This document shows positions 16,846 to 26,045 of a stretch of 64,000 bases of DNA, in pieces. The notes beneath the pieces were generated by a model. The model had not been told where the DNA came from and made no database searches. It worked only from the letters and a program-made list of their open reading frames with translations. The stretch is taken from contig JBPCNX010000028.1 of NCBI GenBank assembly GCA_051000815.1, forward strand, positions 1-64,000, read 5' to 3'. The position numbers and the translations under genes were made by a program. How positions within the stretch are numbered: position 1 is the first letter of the stretch; the number at the start of each line of letters is the position of its first letter. Source of the DNA: PSRF01 sp051000815. Lineage in GTDB: Bacteria > Acidobacteriota > Blastocatellia > Pyrinomonadales > Pyrinomonadaceae.

Positions 16846-18048
16846 ATGCCTGTCGGAACGGCTTTCCACGAAAGAACATTTCCGCTTTGCGAGAGTCTGA
16901 ACTATCGCGAGTGGTCCGGGTATTACGCCGTCAGCTCTTACGAACCGCATCACGAACATGAGTACAACGCGATCCGCAACGCAGCAGCGCTAATTGACAT
17001 CTCTCCGCTCTTTAAATATCGACTCAGCGGAAAAGATGCCACGCGCCTTGTCGATCGGATCATCACGCGGGACATGCGCAAAGTCTCCGTGGGCCAGGTA
17101 ATTTACACTCCCTGGTGCGACGAAAGGGGAAAAGTGATCGACGACGGCACGGTCTCGCGTCTTGAGGAGAATACTTATCGCTGGACGGCCGCCGATCCGA
17201 GTTTGCGTTGGTTCACTCAGAACGCAACGGGACTCGATGTGTCGATTGAAGATATTTCGGAAACAGTTGCCGCGCTTGCGCTGCAAGGGCCAACGTCAGC
17301 GCGACTGTTAATGAGTCTTGTTAAAGATGCGGCAATCGCAGACCTTAAGTACTTTCGCGTGACGAAAGCGAGTTTGGCCGGCGTGGCGGTGGAGATCTCA
17401 CGGACCGGATACACGGGCGACCTCGGTTACGAGATCTGGGTTCCTGCCGAACAGGCGGTAAGGGTTTGGGATGCGCTGATTGAAGCGGGGCGTGCGTTCG
17501 ACATTCATCCGGCAGGCATGCTGGCGCTCGATGTATCGCGTATTGAAGCGGGCCTGTTGCTGATTGATGTCGATTTCAATAGCAGCAAGAAGGCGTTGAT
17601 TGACGATCAGAAGTATTCGCCATTTGAGCTGGGTCTGGGCCGGCTGGTTAGCCTTGATAAGAGCCGGTATGTCGGCCAGGCGGCGCTGAAGGCTGAACAT
17701 AAGCGCGGCCATGCTCGCGAGATCGTGGGTTTAGAGATCGACTGGCCTGAAGTCGAGCGTCTGTATGAAGCGGTGGGATTGCCGCCCGCAGTTTCGCCAA
17801 TCGCATCGAGAGTTGCAGTGCCGGTCTTTGAGGACGAGCTGCAGGTCGGCAAGGCAACATCGAGCACCTGGTCGCCGACGCTCAAGAAGATGATCGCGCT
17901 CGCGACCGTGGAATGTGAACACACAAAGCCTGGAACCAAACTTCAGTTTGAGATTACTGTTGAGGCAGTCAGGCATCGCGTGAGCGCGCGAGTGGTGAAA
18001 ACTCCTTTCTTCAATCCGAAGCGCAAGACTGCAACGCCTGCTGGCTAG
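16846..18048 (+). CDS. GcvT-like aminomethyltransferase family protein
   Basis: The roughly 400-residue protein has the glycine-cleavage T-protein fold: DISPLFKYRLSGKDA near the N terminus, TRDMRKVSVGQ, ALQGPTSA in the middle and SRTGYTGDLGYEIWVP, a conserved folate-domain signature. It ends in a barrel-like C-terminal domain. True GcvT and the C-terminal halves of dimethylglycine/sarcosine dehydrogenases share this domain and pass a one-carbon unit to tetrahydrofolate. No H, P or L protein genes are near, so demethylation of an N-methyl compound is more likely than glycine cleavage. The start is the ATG with GAGG at 16835-16838; an in-frame TTG two codons earlier is less suitable. Confidence 0.85.
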   Translation: MPVGTAFHERTFPLCESLNYREWSGYYAVSSYEPHHEHEYNAIRNAAALIDISPLFKYRLSGKDATRLVDRIITRDMRKVSVGQVIYTPWCDERGKVIDDGTVSRLEENTYRWTAADPSLRWFTQNATGLDVSIEDISETVAALALQGPTSARLLMSLVKDAAIADLKYFRVTKASLAGVAVEISRTGYTGDLGYEIWVPAEQAVRVWDALIEAGRAFDIHPAGMLALDVSRIEAGLLLIDVDFNSSKKALIDDQKYSPFELGLGRLVSLDKSRYVGQAALKAEHKRGHAREIVGLEIDWPEVERLYEAVGLPPAVSPIASRVAVPVFEDELQVGKATSSTWSPTLKKMIALATVECEHTKPGTKLQFEITVEAVRHRVSARVVKTPFFNPKRKTATPAG

Positions 18049-18142
18049 TAGGAGAACAAATCGGGAAGACTGGCTGCGGCAAAAATAATAACCTCACCGA
18101 CTTCGAGACACCGATTCCTGTGTGGGCAACCGGAAAACAACC

Positions 18143-19333
18143 ATGACCAGGACTCTCGCTGAGATCATTGTCAGCTACAATCCAGCCGCGCCGCTGGAAG
18201 CGGCTTCTACAATCCCCGCCACCTGGTATACCGACAAACACCTCTACGACCTCGAACGACAAACTGTCTTTACTAAATCCTGGCAGCTTGCCGGTCGCGT
18301 CGATCAATTATGCGAAGCCGGTCAATATGTAACGTGCGAAATCGCGGGCGAGCCTGTCGTGGTTGTGCGCGGCAACGACAGACAACTGCGCGGCTTCTTC
18401 AATGTCTGCCGGCACCACGCCGCTGCGGTGATGAACGAACCGGCAGGCACCGCGCCGCATCTGCGTTGCCCTTATCATGGTTGGACCTACTCGCTTGAAG
18501 GTGAACTGAAGGGTGCGCCAGATTTCGCAGGCGTCTGCAATTTTGATAAAGCTGCAAACGGTTTACTGCCGATAGACACAGCCATCTGGGAGAACTGGGT
18601 GTTCGTGAGAACCGTCACAAGTTCGAACGTAAGTGAGGGCCGGGAACCCGCACCCAACCCGCGCTTATCCCTAAAAGAGTTTCTCGGAGCGGATCTCATG
18701 AATCAAATGAGTCCACTTCGCCTCACAACCCTTCACTGGCTCGAACGTCGCCATTACACTTTCGACTGTAATTGGAAAGTGTTTGTTGATAATTATCTCG
18801 ACGGCGGTTATCACGTGCCTTACTTGCACAAGGGTCTGGACAGCGTCCTCGATTACAGCAAGTACACGATTGAAAACGGCGAGCGGTTTTGTCTGCAAGC
18901 CAGTCCGATCGTGAGCGAAGGTGCGGAAGCTGAAACGGGCGCCGTCCGTCGCGGCGATCGCGCGCTGTATTTCTGGATTTATCCCAACTTCATGGTCAAC
19001 TGGTACGACGGCGTAATGGATACAAACCTGGTGTTGCCTTTGAGCATCGACAAAACAGAAGTCATTTTTGATTTTTACTTTCCTGATGTCTCAGCGGCCG
19101 CGCTTGAGCGCAATCTCGCCAGTATCGAGGTAGGCCAGCGCATCCAGGATGAAGATGTTTCGATCTGCAAGTCGGTGCAGCGCGGCCTGCACTCGCGAGC
19201 TTACAAGGCCGGGCGGTTATCCGTGCGGCGCGAAGCGGGTGAGCATTTGTTTCATCGCCTGCTACATGCGGATTTGAGCGCGGGATTGAAGGAGCGGGAC
19301 AAACAAGAACTAGCCGCGGACTCACGCGGATAG
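18143..19333 (+). CDS. Rieske non-haem iron oxygenase, choline monooxygenase-like
   Basis: The 396-residue protein has the Rieske 2Fe-2S site as CRHH and CPYHGW (CxH..CxxH) at about residues 90-115. The mononuclear iron site is DNYLDGGYHVPYLHKG, with the two histidines of the 2-His-1-carboxylate triad. The sequence around NYLDGGYHVPY matches the plant choline monooxygenase/bacterial glycine-betaine oxygenase branch of ring-hydroxylating oxygenase alpha subunits. It likely oxidises a methylated amine. I start at the ATG 18143 (MTRTLAEIIVSY). The last codons (ELAADSRG and the TAG stop) come from a CCGCGGAT-family repeat. No reductase gene is next to it. Confidence 0.88.
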   Translation: MTRTLAEIIVSYNPAAPLEAASTIPATWYTDKHLYDLERQTVFTKSWQLAGRVDQLCEAGQYVTCEIAGEPVVVVRGNDRQLRGFFNVCRHHAAAVMNEPAGTAPHLRCPYHGWTYSLEGELKGAPDFAGVCNFDKAANGLLPIDTAIWENWVFVRTVTSSNVSEGREPAPNPRLSLKEFLGADLMNQMSPLRLTTLHWLERRHYTFDCNWKVFVDNYLDGGYHVPYLHKGLDSVLDYSKYTIENGERFCLQASPIVSEGAEAETGAVRRGDRALYFWIYPNFMVNWYDGVMDTNLVLPLSIDKTEVIFDFYFPDVSAAALERNLASIEVGQRIQDEDVSICKSVQRGLHSRAYKAGRLSVRREAGEHLFHRLLHADLSAGLKERDKQELAADSRG

Positions 19334-19477
19334 ACGCGGATCGGAATAAGAGGGCTGCATCCTGCATTCAAACGCTGGACGATCCACTAAGTCGCACTAA
19401 GCAACACCAAGTCTCTGGGTGAACTTTCATGTACTTCCTTAGTCCTGATCTGCGTTTATCCGCGTGAATCCGCGGCT
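19311..19477. repeat. CCGCGGAT-family inverted repeat, copy 3, with inner CACTAAG arm
   Basis: Outer arms are 19311-19343 (TAGCCGCGGACTCACGCGGA, TAGACGCGGATC) and 19444-19477 (CTGATCTGCGTTTATCCGCG, TGAATCCGCGGCT). Between them, 19381-19410 (GATCCACTAAGTCGCACTAA, GCAACACC) is one arm of another family that is complete at 34831-34886, 38854-38922 and 47073-47140. The left arm overlaps the end of the Rieske gene and supplies its stop. Confidence 0.85.
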
Positions 19478-19513
19478 GCTTGTAGTAAAACTGTTCTTCC
19501 AGGTAGCGCCTAA

Positions 19514-20860
19514 GTGCAAACCGCACCCGAATCAATTGGCACGCAAATAAGCCGCGGACGCCTTCTGCGCGTCCTCGGCGTTGGCTTTGGCCTTGCCGTC
19601 ATTATCGGTAACACAATCGGCGCCGGTATCTTTCGCACACCGGGCACGATCGCCACATTGCTGCCCAACGTCTGGATGTTTCTCGGTGTCTGGCTGATAG
19701 GCGGTCTCTATGCCTTGCTGGGCGCTTTCCAGATCGCCGAACTGGGAACAATGATTCCCCGCTCGGGTGGCCAGTATGTTTTTGCACGCCATGCCTTAGG
19801 CCAATATGCCGGCTTCATTGTGGGCTGGAGCGATTGGATCTCAACGTGCGGCAGCACCGCCGCGGTATCGCTCGTTATTGGTGAATTCATGGGCGCGCTG
19901 TTTCCGGCGCTCAACGGGAAATCCGTCAGTATCGCGGTCGTCATCGCAATCACCTTCGCGATTCTGCAATGGCGCGGTGTCGTCTGGGGCAGCAACGTGC
20001 AAAACATCACGAGTCTCGTCAAGGCTCTCGCGTTTGTGGTTCTGATAATCGCCGCTTTTGCTTTGGGCCGCGGCGTAACTCAAACCGAAGTGGCGCGGGT
20101 TGTATCGTCTGAAAGATTGGTTCTCATTGCGGCCTTTGTACTCTCGCTGCAGGCCGTGATCTACACCTACGACGGTTGGACGGGCGTCGTTTATTTTTCG
20201 GAGGAGGTTGAGCAGCCCGCTCGGAACATTCCGCGCGCACTCTTCGGTGGCGTGCTTTCTGTCATCGCCATCTACCTGCTGGTCAATCTCGCGCTGCTTT
20301 ACGTACTACCGATATCAATGATTGCCGGACAAGACCTGGCGGTGGGAGCTGCGGCTACGGTTATCTTTGGTCGTTACGGCGATACGACATTCAGAACTCT
20401 GACGATCCTTTCCATGCTCAGCGCAATTAATGCCTACCACTTGATGGCGTCACGCGTGCTCTTCGCGATGAGCCGCGACGGACTCTTCACCAAAAAGGCC
20501 GCGACAGTTAATGAAGGTGGCACGCCAACAGTCGCATTGTTCCTGAGCACCGTCGTTGCTGTGACGTTCATTCTGTTTGGGCAAACCTTTGGAACCGTAA
20601 TTACGATCCTGGCTTTCTTCTTCGTAGCCAACTACACGTTGTCGTTCATTTCAGTCTTCGTGTTGCGACGGCGCGAGCCGGAGCGAGAAAGACCGTATCG
20701 TGCCTGGGGTTACCCATGGACGACGGGATTGGTTCTACTTGGTTCGCTTCTGTTTCTGGTAGGCGCAATGGCAAGTGATACGCGCAACAGTCTCTACGCC
20801 CTAGCCCTCCTGGGAATTAGTTATCCCCTCTTTCGTTTGCTGAAACTCTCCGCAAACTGA
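19514..20860 (+). CDS. APC-family amino acid permease
   Basis: The 448-residue protein shows about twelve hydrophobic segments and the APC-family opening VIIGNTIGAGIFRTPG, the helix 1 substrate-binding break. The YDGWTGVVYFSEEV segment in the middle also fits amino acid/polyamine permeases. It starts at a GTG at 19514. It should import an amino acid or amine across the inner membrane. Its position after the Rieske and GcvT-like genes makes a methylated amino acid or amine a fair guess, not shown by the sequence. Confidence 0.9.
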   Translation: MQTAPESIGTQISRGRLLRVLGVGFGLAVIIGNTIGAGIFRTPGTIATLLPNVWMFLGVWLIGGLYALLGAFQIAELGTMIPRSGGQYVFARHALGQYAGFIVGWSDWISTCGSTAAVSLVIGEFMGALFPALNGKSVSIAVVIAITFAILQWRGVVWGSNVQNITSLVKALAFVVLIIAAFALGRGVTQTEVARVVSSERLVLIAAFVLSLQAVIYTYDGWTGVVYFSEEVEQPARNIPRALFGGVLSVIAIYLLVNLALLYVLPISMIAGQDLAVGAAATVIFGRYGDTTFRTLTILSMLSAINAYHLMASRVLFAMSRDGLFTKKAATVNEGGTPTVALFLSTVVAVTFILFGQTFGTVITILAFFFVANYTLSFISVFVLRRREPERERPYRAWGYPWTTGLVLLGSLLFLVGAMASDTRNSLYALALLGISYPLFRLLKLSAN

Positions 20861-21054
20861 CTTTTTCCTGGTTCCGGCGTTAAACAAGTTTGCAAATATT
20901 AAATTCTTTGCTAGAATCCATGGCCTCCAGAACATCCCCCGCTCTGGTGATGAACTTAGGCTCCGAGAATTCACTGCACCTGCGGAATACCTCTCGGCTT
21001 ATCGGGCCCGTAAGAGTAAATCACACACCAAAATTTCAGGTGAGGGACCAAAAA

Positions 21055-22995
21055 ATGAGGAAATCCTCGTGTAGACCGTGGATAGCGCTACTGCTCGCGC
21101 TAACCATCTTCGCCGGCCTGCTAGTCAGTGATCACGTTCACGCGGAAAGCTCTCCGAAACTACGGCCGGCCAAAATTTCCGGTGAGGTACTTAAGAAGAT
21201 AGGTGCCGGGCAGGGAGGCGATCGCGTCCAAGTCATCATCCAGCCCCGCGAATCGTGGGCCGGCGACTTGGACGAAGCCCTTCAAGGGGTCGGCGTATCC
21301 CACATCAGCCAATTCCAGAAGTTTAATTTCCGCGTCGTCACGGTTTCAGCGGCCGCCGCGGCGGCGCTGGCAGCGCGGGACGACGTGGCATACGTCTCCG
21401 TCAACCGGGAGGTGCGCACGCTTGGTCATGTGTCGTTCACTACCGGAGCTGACGCCGTGCGTGAGACGAGCGGCACGACGACCGGGGGATTAGACGGCAG
21501 TGGGATCGGCATAGCCGTCCTGGACTCTGGCATCGACACTAACCACAAGGCGTTTCTGGACAAGAGCAATAACCTGCGGGTTGTCGTCAACAGGGATTTT
21601 ACCGGCGAGGAACGCTCGGACGATCCCTACGGTCACGGCACGCATGTGGCTTCGATGGCTGCGGGCAACGGTCGCATCTCAAACGCGCAATACACAGGGA
21701 TCGCACCGAACGCTAATATCATCAACCTTCGCGTCCTCAACTCGCAGGGAGCCGGGACAATCAGCGGCCTGCTCCAGGCACTCGACTGGGTGCTGACCAA
21801 CCGCGCTACATATAACATCAGGGTCGTTAACATGAGCCTCGGCACCCCGGCCGTAGACTCTTACAGAAACGATCCACTGTGCCTGGCGGTGCGTCGTCTG
21901 GTGGACGCAGGCATCGTAGTCGCCGCTGCGGCCGGTAATAATGGAAAAGACGGCGCCGGCCATAAAGTTTACGGACGCATCCATTCACCCGGCAGCGAGC
22001 CGTCCGCCATTACCGTGGGCGCAGCCAACACCTACGGTACTAACGCGCGAGATGACGACGGGGTTACGTCTTACAGCTCCCGGGGTCCGACGCGCAGTTA
22101 TTGGATCGACAGCGAGAATGTCAAACACTACGACAACCTGGTTAAGCCTGACCTCGTCGCCCCAGGCAATAAAATCGTCCAGGCGCAGGCCGTTGACAAT
22201 GTCCTCGTGGCACACAACCCAGAATTGGACGCGGGGGTAAGCCCGGTCGATAACCGCCGAATGATGTACCTAAATGGCACTTCGATGGCTACTCCGGCCG
22301 TGGCGGGTGCTGCGGCGCTCATTCTGCAGGCCAATCCCACACTGACGCCCAACCTGGTTAAGATGATCCTTCAGTACACGGCTCAACCGCTCCGTGGGTT
22401 TAACAGCTTCGAGCAAGGCACAGGGGAGCTAAACATCGAGGGCGCGATTAGACTCGCCAAACTGGTGCGCCGTGATTTGTCGACAGCGACCGCCGTCGGC
22501 GAGCCTCTGCTGGGAACGAACCCGCTCCCTCTCCAACAAACAACAATCGCCGGCCATACCTTCTCGTGGTCGCGAGGGATTCTCCGAAATTTCTGGTGGA
22601 CGACCGGCGACGCTTTGATTAGTCAGTATCAGAGTATTTATGGCATCGGCGCTTTGTTCGGTGTTGGGGTAATCACCGGAGATGGCGTGATCACTGGGAA
22701 AGGCGTGATTACCGGAGACGGAGTAATCACTGGTGACTGCATCATGACTAGTAACGGGGTCATCACTGGCGATGGCTTCGCCTTCTTGCAGGTAAGCATG
22801 TTGCTGAACGGAGGTACTTTACTCAGCGGCATGGTCCTCGGCGATGGAGTGATTACCGGTGACGGAGTGATTACCGGCGACGGGGTCATTACCGGTGATT
22901 TAACTTTGCAGGCCCAGTCTGCAACGCTTGGCGGAGATGAGACATCATCGATGCCGGTGACGGTCGATGAGGGCGTAGATTTCCTGAACTATTGA
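21055..22995 (+). CDS. Secreted S8 (subtilisin-like) serine peptidase with GVITGD repeats
   Basis: The 646-residue protein has a signal peptide (WIALLLALTIFAGLLVS), a propeptide-like part to about residue 125, then the subtilase domain with all three catalytic residues: Asp in AVLDSGIDTNH, His in YGHGTHVASMAAG, Ser in NGTSMATPAVAG. After the catalytic domain a linker leads to a C-terminal tract of hexapeptides GVITGD. The open frame begins at 20890, but ATG 21055 has GAGGG 8 nt upstream (21042-21046) and starts the signal peptide, so it is preferred. It heads a likely operon with the GNAT protein and the hybrid kinase. Confidence 0.92.
   Translation: MRKSSCRPWIALLLALTIFAGLLVSDHVHAESSPKLRPAKISGEVLKKIGAGQGGDRVQVIIQPRESWAGDLDEALQGVGVSHISQFQKFNFRVVTVSAAAAAALAARDDVAYVSVNREVRTLGHVSFTTGADAVRETSGTTTGGLDGSGIGIAVLDSGIDTNHKAFLDKSNNLRVVVNRDFTGEERSDDPYGHGTHVASMAAGNGRISNAQYTGIAPNANIINLRVLNSQGAGTISGLLQALDWVLTNRATYNIRVVNMSLGTPAVDSYRNDPLCLAVRRLVDAGIVVAAAAGNNGKDGAGHKVYGRIHSPGSEPSAITVGAANTYGTNARDDDGVTSYSSRGPTRSYWIDSENVKHYDNLVKPDLVAPGNKIVQAQAVDNVLVAHNPELDAGVSPVDNRRMMYLNGTSMATPAVAGAAALILQANPTLTPNLVKMILQYTAQPLRGFNSFEQGTGELNIEGAIRLAKLVRRDLSTATAVGEPLLGTNPLPLQQTTIAGHTFSWSRGILRNFWWTTGDALISQYQSIYGIGALFGVGVITGDGVITGKGVITGDGVITGDCIMTSNGVITGDGFAFLQVSMLLNGGTLLSGMVLGDGVITGDGVITGDGVITGDLTLQAQSATLGGDETSSMPVTVDEGVDFLNY
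22663..22902 (+). repeat. Coding repeats of the hexapeptide GVITGD (18-bp unit)
   Basis: Inside the subtilase gene, an 18-bp unit (GGCGTGATCACTGGGAAA-like) repeats about six times at 22663-22775 and three more times at 22843-22902. Between the blocks lies a non-repeated, hydrophobic insert (about 22776-22842). Codons in the units differ at wobble positions, so selection appears to act on the peptide. The six-residue period with Val/Ile at fixed spacing could form a hexapeptide beta-helix. Confidence 0.85.
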
Positions 22996-23039
22996 TAAGG
23001 GGCATTTCTTAATCCTAGCCACGAGGGTTCAAGCTAACG

Positions 23040-23966
23040 GTGCTACCTCTTAACCGTCTCGAAAGACAGCCAACTATACAGGCCGCACTTCAGCAGGCCG
23101 CTCCTGGTCTCGTGGAAGCATGCCCGCTATCTACAGGGCATGAAGCCGAAGCAATTGAATTTCTTTCGGCGCGGCCCCTACACAACGTTTACATGGCGGG
23201 CTTCATCCGCGACAACGGAATGGTCAGCCCTCTCAACCGCGGCACGTTTTACGGCTGCCGCGATCGGGCAGGACGGCTCGAGGGTGTCGCCTTGATCGGC
23301 CACGTGACACAGATGGATGTGCGGACGGAAAGGGCGATGAAGGCCTTCGCCCACGCTACGCAAGCGTGTCCCTCGGTTCACGTTCTCATGGGCGGCCGCG
23401 CAACGGTGCGCGACTTTTGGCGTCATTACTCACCAGGCGGGCAGGAATTACGGGTCGCCTGCCGTGAGTTGTTGCTTGAACAGAAATCACCTGTCGAAAC
23501 GGGTAGGGGCGCGCGGGGACTTCGCCTGGCCGTCGCCGATGATCTGCCGCTGATCTTACGCGTGCAGGCAGCGATGGCTGTGGCCGAATGCGGCGTTAAC
23601 CCGTTGGCAGTAGACCCCGAAGGCTTTCGCGCACGTTGTGCGCGGCGCATTGAGCGCAATCGCATTTGGGTTTTAGTAGACGGCGGGACGCTAATCTTCA
23701 AGGCCGACATCATGGCTGAAACTCCTGAGTCAATCTACATCGAAGGCGTTTACGTAAACCGGCGGCACCGTCGGCTTGGGCACGGTCGGCTGTGCCTGCA
23801 GACCCTCGGGCAAATCTTACTGTCCCGCTCTGACTCGGTTTGCCTGCTCGTCAACGAGCGCAATGTGGCGGCCCAATCCTTCTATTACAGCGTGGGTTAT
23901 AATCTGCGAGGTCTTTACGATACCGTCTACTTGTACAAGGAAACTCAACTGAGCGAAGACGACTAG
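23040..23966 (+). CDS. GNAT-family N-acetyltransferase with N-terminal DUF4081-like domain
   Basis: The 308-residue protein has a C-terminal GNAT domain (about 160-300) with the acetyl-CoA motif RRHRRLGHGRLC and the usual ending segment VNERNVAAQSFYYSVGY. Residues 1-150 resemble the domain found at the N terminus of some actinobacterial GNATs, with YGCRDRAGRLEGVALIGH. It starts with a GTG at 23040. It probably acetylates a small molecule or protein amine; the target is unknown. It lies 44 bp after the subtilase and 20 bp before the kinase gene, so all three should be co-transcribed. Confidence 0.82.
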   Translation: MLPLNRLERQPTIQAALQQAAPGLVEACPLSTGHEAEAIEFLSARPLHNVYMAGFIRDNGMVSPLNRGTFYGCRDRAGRLEGVALIGHVTQMDVRTERAMKAFAHATQACPSVHVLMGGRATVRDFWRHYSPGGQELRVACRELLLEQKSPVETGRGARGLRLAVADDLPLILRVQAAMAVAECGVNPLAVDPEGFRARCARRIERNRIWVLVDGGTLIFKADIMAETPESIYIEGVYVNRRHRRLGHGRLCLQTLGQILLSRSDSVCLLVNERNVAAQSFYYSVGYNLRGLYDTVYLYKETQLSEDD

Positions 23967-23986
23967 TTCGTCGAAGGGCACAGCCT

Positions 23987-25966
23987 ATGGGCAGACAACG
24001 TTTCGTCGCGCCGTTCATGTGGGGAGTCATTGCTACCGGCGCTGCGATTCTTTTGTTCTCGCTATATCGCTTACCACTGGGACGTCTCGACCTACCGTTC
24101 TTGATCCTCGCACTGCTGGTAATCGGTGTCAGTTCAAGGGTCGTTATTAGAATCCCCCTCGTCTCCGGGGGTATCACAGTCTCCGACACGTTCATCTTCC
24201 TCACCATGCTGCTTTACGGCGGCGAGCCGGCTATCCTGCTGGCAGTGGCTGATGGGCTCTGCGCATCACTGCGAATTAGCCGGAAGCCGCGCACCATCCT
24301 GTTCAACTCCGCCGTCATGGCGTGCTCGACGTTCGTCACCATTTGGACGTTGCGCGCATGCTTCGGATCCATCATCGAGTTGCCGCGCGCGGGCTACACC
24401 GGCGGGTTTATCGGCGCAATCTGGGTAATGGCGCTCACACAGTACGCGGTGAATTCAGGTTTGGTCGCGGCTGAGAAGTCGTTAAAAACTGAACAGCCGT
24501 TCTGGAAAACGTGGCGAGCCTTTTACCTCTGGACCTCAGTTACTTACATCGCCGGCGCGTCGGCCGCGGGCATCATCGCAAAACTCATCGGCACCTTTGG
24601 CTTCTACGCCGTCACCCTCACGGCGCCGATCGTCGCCATCGTCTACTTAACCTACAGGACCTATCAGAGGAATATTGAGGCTTCTCAAGCCCAGGCCGCG
24701 CAAGCTGAGCGGCACGTGGAAGAACTGAACCATTACCTGAGTGAACTCAAGCGTGCGGAGGAAGAGCGTGACCGGCTTTTGGATCGCGAGCGACGGGCTC
24801 GGGCCGATGCGGAGGCCGCCAACCGGATAAAGGACGAGTTCCTGGCCACGCTCTCCCACGAATTGCGCACGCCGCTGGCCTCGATTCTCGGCTGGGCCAA
24901 TCTGTTGCGCGCTGCGAAGCCCGATGCGCCGATCAATGCGCAGGGGTTGGAGGTGATTGAGCGCAACGCACAGAACCAGAGGCAACTGATAGACGATTTG
25001 CTTGACGTGTCGCGCATCATCACTGGACAGTTGCGGCTCGATGTCAAGCAGGTCGACCTGACGCGGATCGTTGCTGACGCGGTAGAAGTCGTTGGGCCAG
25101 CTGCCAATGCCAAGAGGATACATATCTCGTGCACGTTTGAACCGGCGCTTTGCCACGTGGTGGGAGATGCTGTGCGCTTGCAGCAAGTAGTATGGAATCT
25201 GCTCGTCAACGCTGTGAAGTTCACGCCGGAAGGCGGGCGCATCGAGGTTATGCTAGAGCAAGTTGATCACCGCGTCAGGGTTTCGATCAGTGACACCGGC
25301 CAGGGCATCACCCCGGAGTTTCTACCGCACGTTTTCGATCGGTTCCGCCAAGCTGATGGCACGACCACGAGAGCTCACGGCGGTCTCGGGTTAGGGCTTG
25401 CGATCGTCCGCCACCTCGTGGAAGCCCACGGGGGAACAGTCGCCGCTGAGAGCCTGGGGTTGGGCCGGGGCGCAGCCTTCATCTTCTCCCTGCCGCTTCC
25501 GGCCGTTCGCGCTGATGCGAGTAAAGTCGAACCTGAAAACCGCCCACTTGAATCGAACCTGCGGAACGCCGGCTCTACGTTGCTTAGCGGAGTGCGTGTG
25601 CTAGTCGTCGACGACGACACGGACGCGAGGCAGATGATCAGTGCTGTTCTCAGGCGTTCAGGGGCTGAGGTGAAAGCCTGCTGCTCCGCGGGCGAAGCGC
25701 TAACGGCGCTGCCTCAGTGGCGGCCGGACGTACTGATGAGTGACATTGGGATGCCTTATGAAGACGGTTATGAATTAATCCATAAGGTGCGGCTGCTCAC
25801 AGATGAGCATGGAGGCCGGGTGCCCGCCGCAGCGCTGACGGCCTATGCCCGTGAGGAAGATCGCAAACGTGCCATCGCAGAGGGCTACCAAATGCACGTG
25901 GCCAAACCGGCCAGTTCGGCAGAATTAGTCGCCGCCGTGGCGACCCTTGCAAAGGGAATGATATGA
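23987..25966 (+). CDS. Hybrid histidine kinase with membrane sensor and C-terminal receiver
   Basis: The 659-residue protein has seven or so hydrophobic segments in residues 1-215, forming an integral membrane sensor, then a short coiled coil. The kinase core follows: H box FLATLSHELRTPLAS near 285, N box QQVVWNLLVNAVKF, G1 DTGQGI and G2 GLGLGLAIVRHL. A receiver domain closes it, with the acidic patch VVDDDTD, phospho-acceptor Asp in LMSDIGMP and the conserved Lys in VAKPAS. No DNA-binding output domain is present, so it passes phosphate on or acts by protein contact. A strong terminator follows 40 bp later. Confidence 0.92.
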   Translation: MGRQRFVAPFMWGVIATGAAILLFSLYRLPLGRLDLPFLILALLVIGVSSRVVIRIPLVSGGITVSDTFIFLTMLLYGGEPAILLAVADGLCASLRISRKPRTILFNSAVMACSTFVTIWTLRACFGSIIELPRAGYTGGFIGAIWVMALTQYAVNSGLVAAEKSLKTEQPFWKTWRAFYLWTSVTYIAGASAAGIIAKLIGTFGFYAVTLTAPIVAIVYLTYRTYQRNIEASQAQAAQAERHVEELNHYLSELKRAEEERDRLLDRERRARADAEAANRIKDEFLATLSHELRTPLASILGWANLLRAAKPDAPINAQGLEVIERNAQNQRQLIDDLLDVSRIITGQLRLDVKQVDLTRIVADAVEVVGPAANAKRIHISCTFEPALCHVVGDAVRLQQVVWNLLVNAVKFTPEGGRIEVMLEQVDHRVRVSISDTGQGITPEFLPHVFDRFRQADGTTTRAHGGLGLGLAIVRHLVEAHGGTVAAESLGLGRGAAFIFSLPLPAVRADASKVEPENRPLESNLRNAGSTLLSGVRVLVVDDDTDARQMISAVLRRSGAEVKACCSAGEALTALPQWRPDVLMSDIGMPYEDGYELIHKVRLLTDEHGGRVPAAALTAYAREEDRKRAIAEGYQMHVAKPASSAELVAAVATLAKGMI

Positions 25967-26008
25967 GCGTGCACTGCATATAAGAACACTACATATAAAA
26001 ACAAATCG

Positions 26009-26034
26009 GGGCATCCACTGCGGATGCCCTTTTT
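26009..26034 (+). terminator. Rho-independent terminator after the subtilase-GNAT-kinase operon
   Basis: GGGCATCC (26009-26016) pairs perfectly with GGATGCCC (26022-26029) across a 5-nt loop and is followed by TTTTT. It lies 42 bp beyond the hybrid kinase stop. A similar hairpin sits just outside the intact tRNA-Ala gene at 32308-32326. Confidence 0.88.
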
Positions 26035-26045
26035 CAATAATGTGA

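Noticed and set aside
16846..18048. Classical glycine cleavage T protein
   Set aside because: No gcvH, gcvP or lpd genes are near, and the context is oxygenase and FAD enzymes, so the entry stays at family level.
22638..22889. Minus-strand frame of repeated VITPSP units
   Set aside because: It is the antisense of the GVITGD repeats in the subtilase gene; no start or ribosome site.
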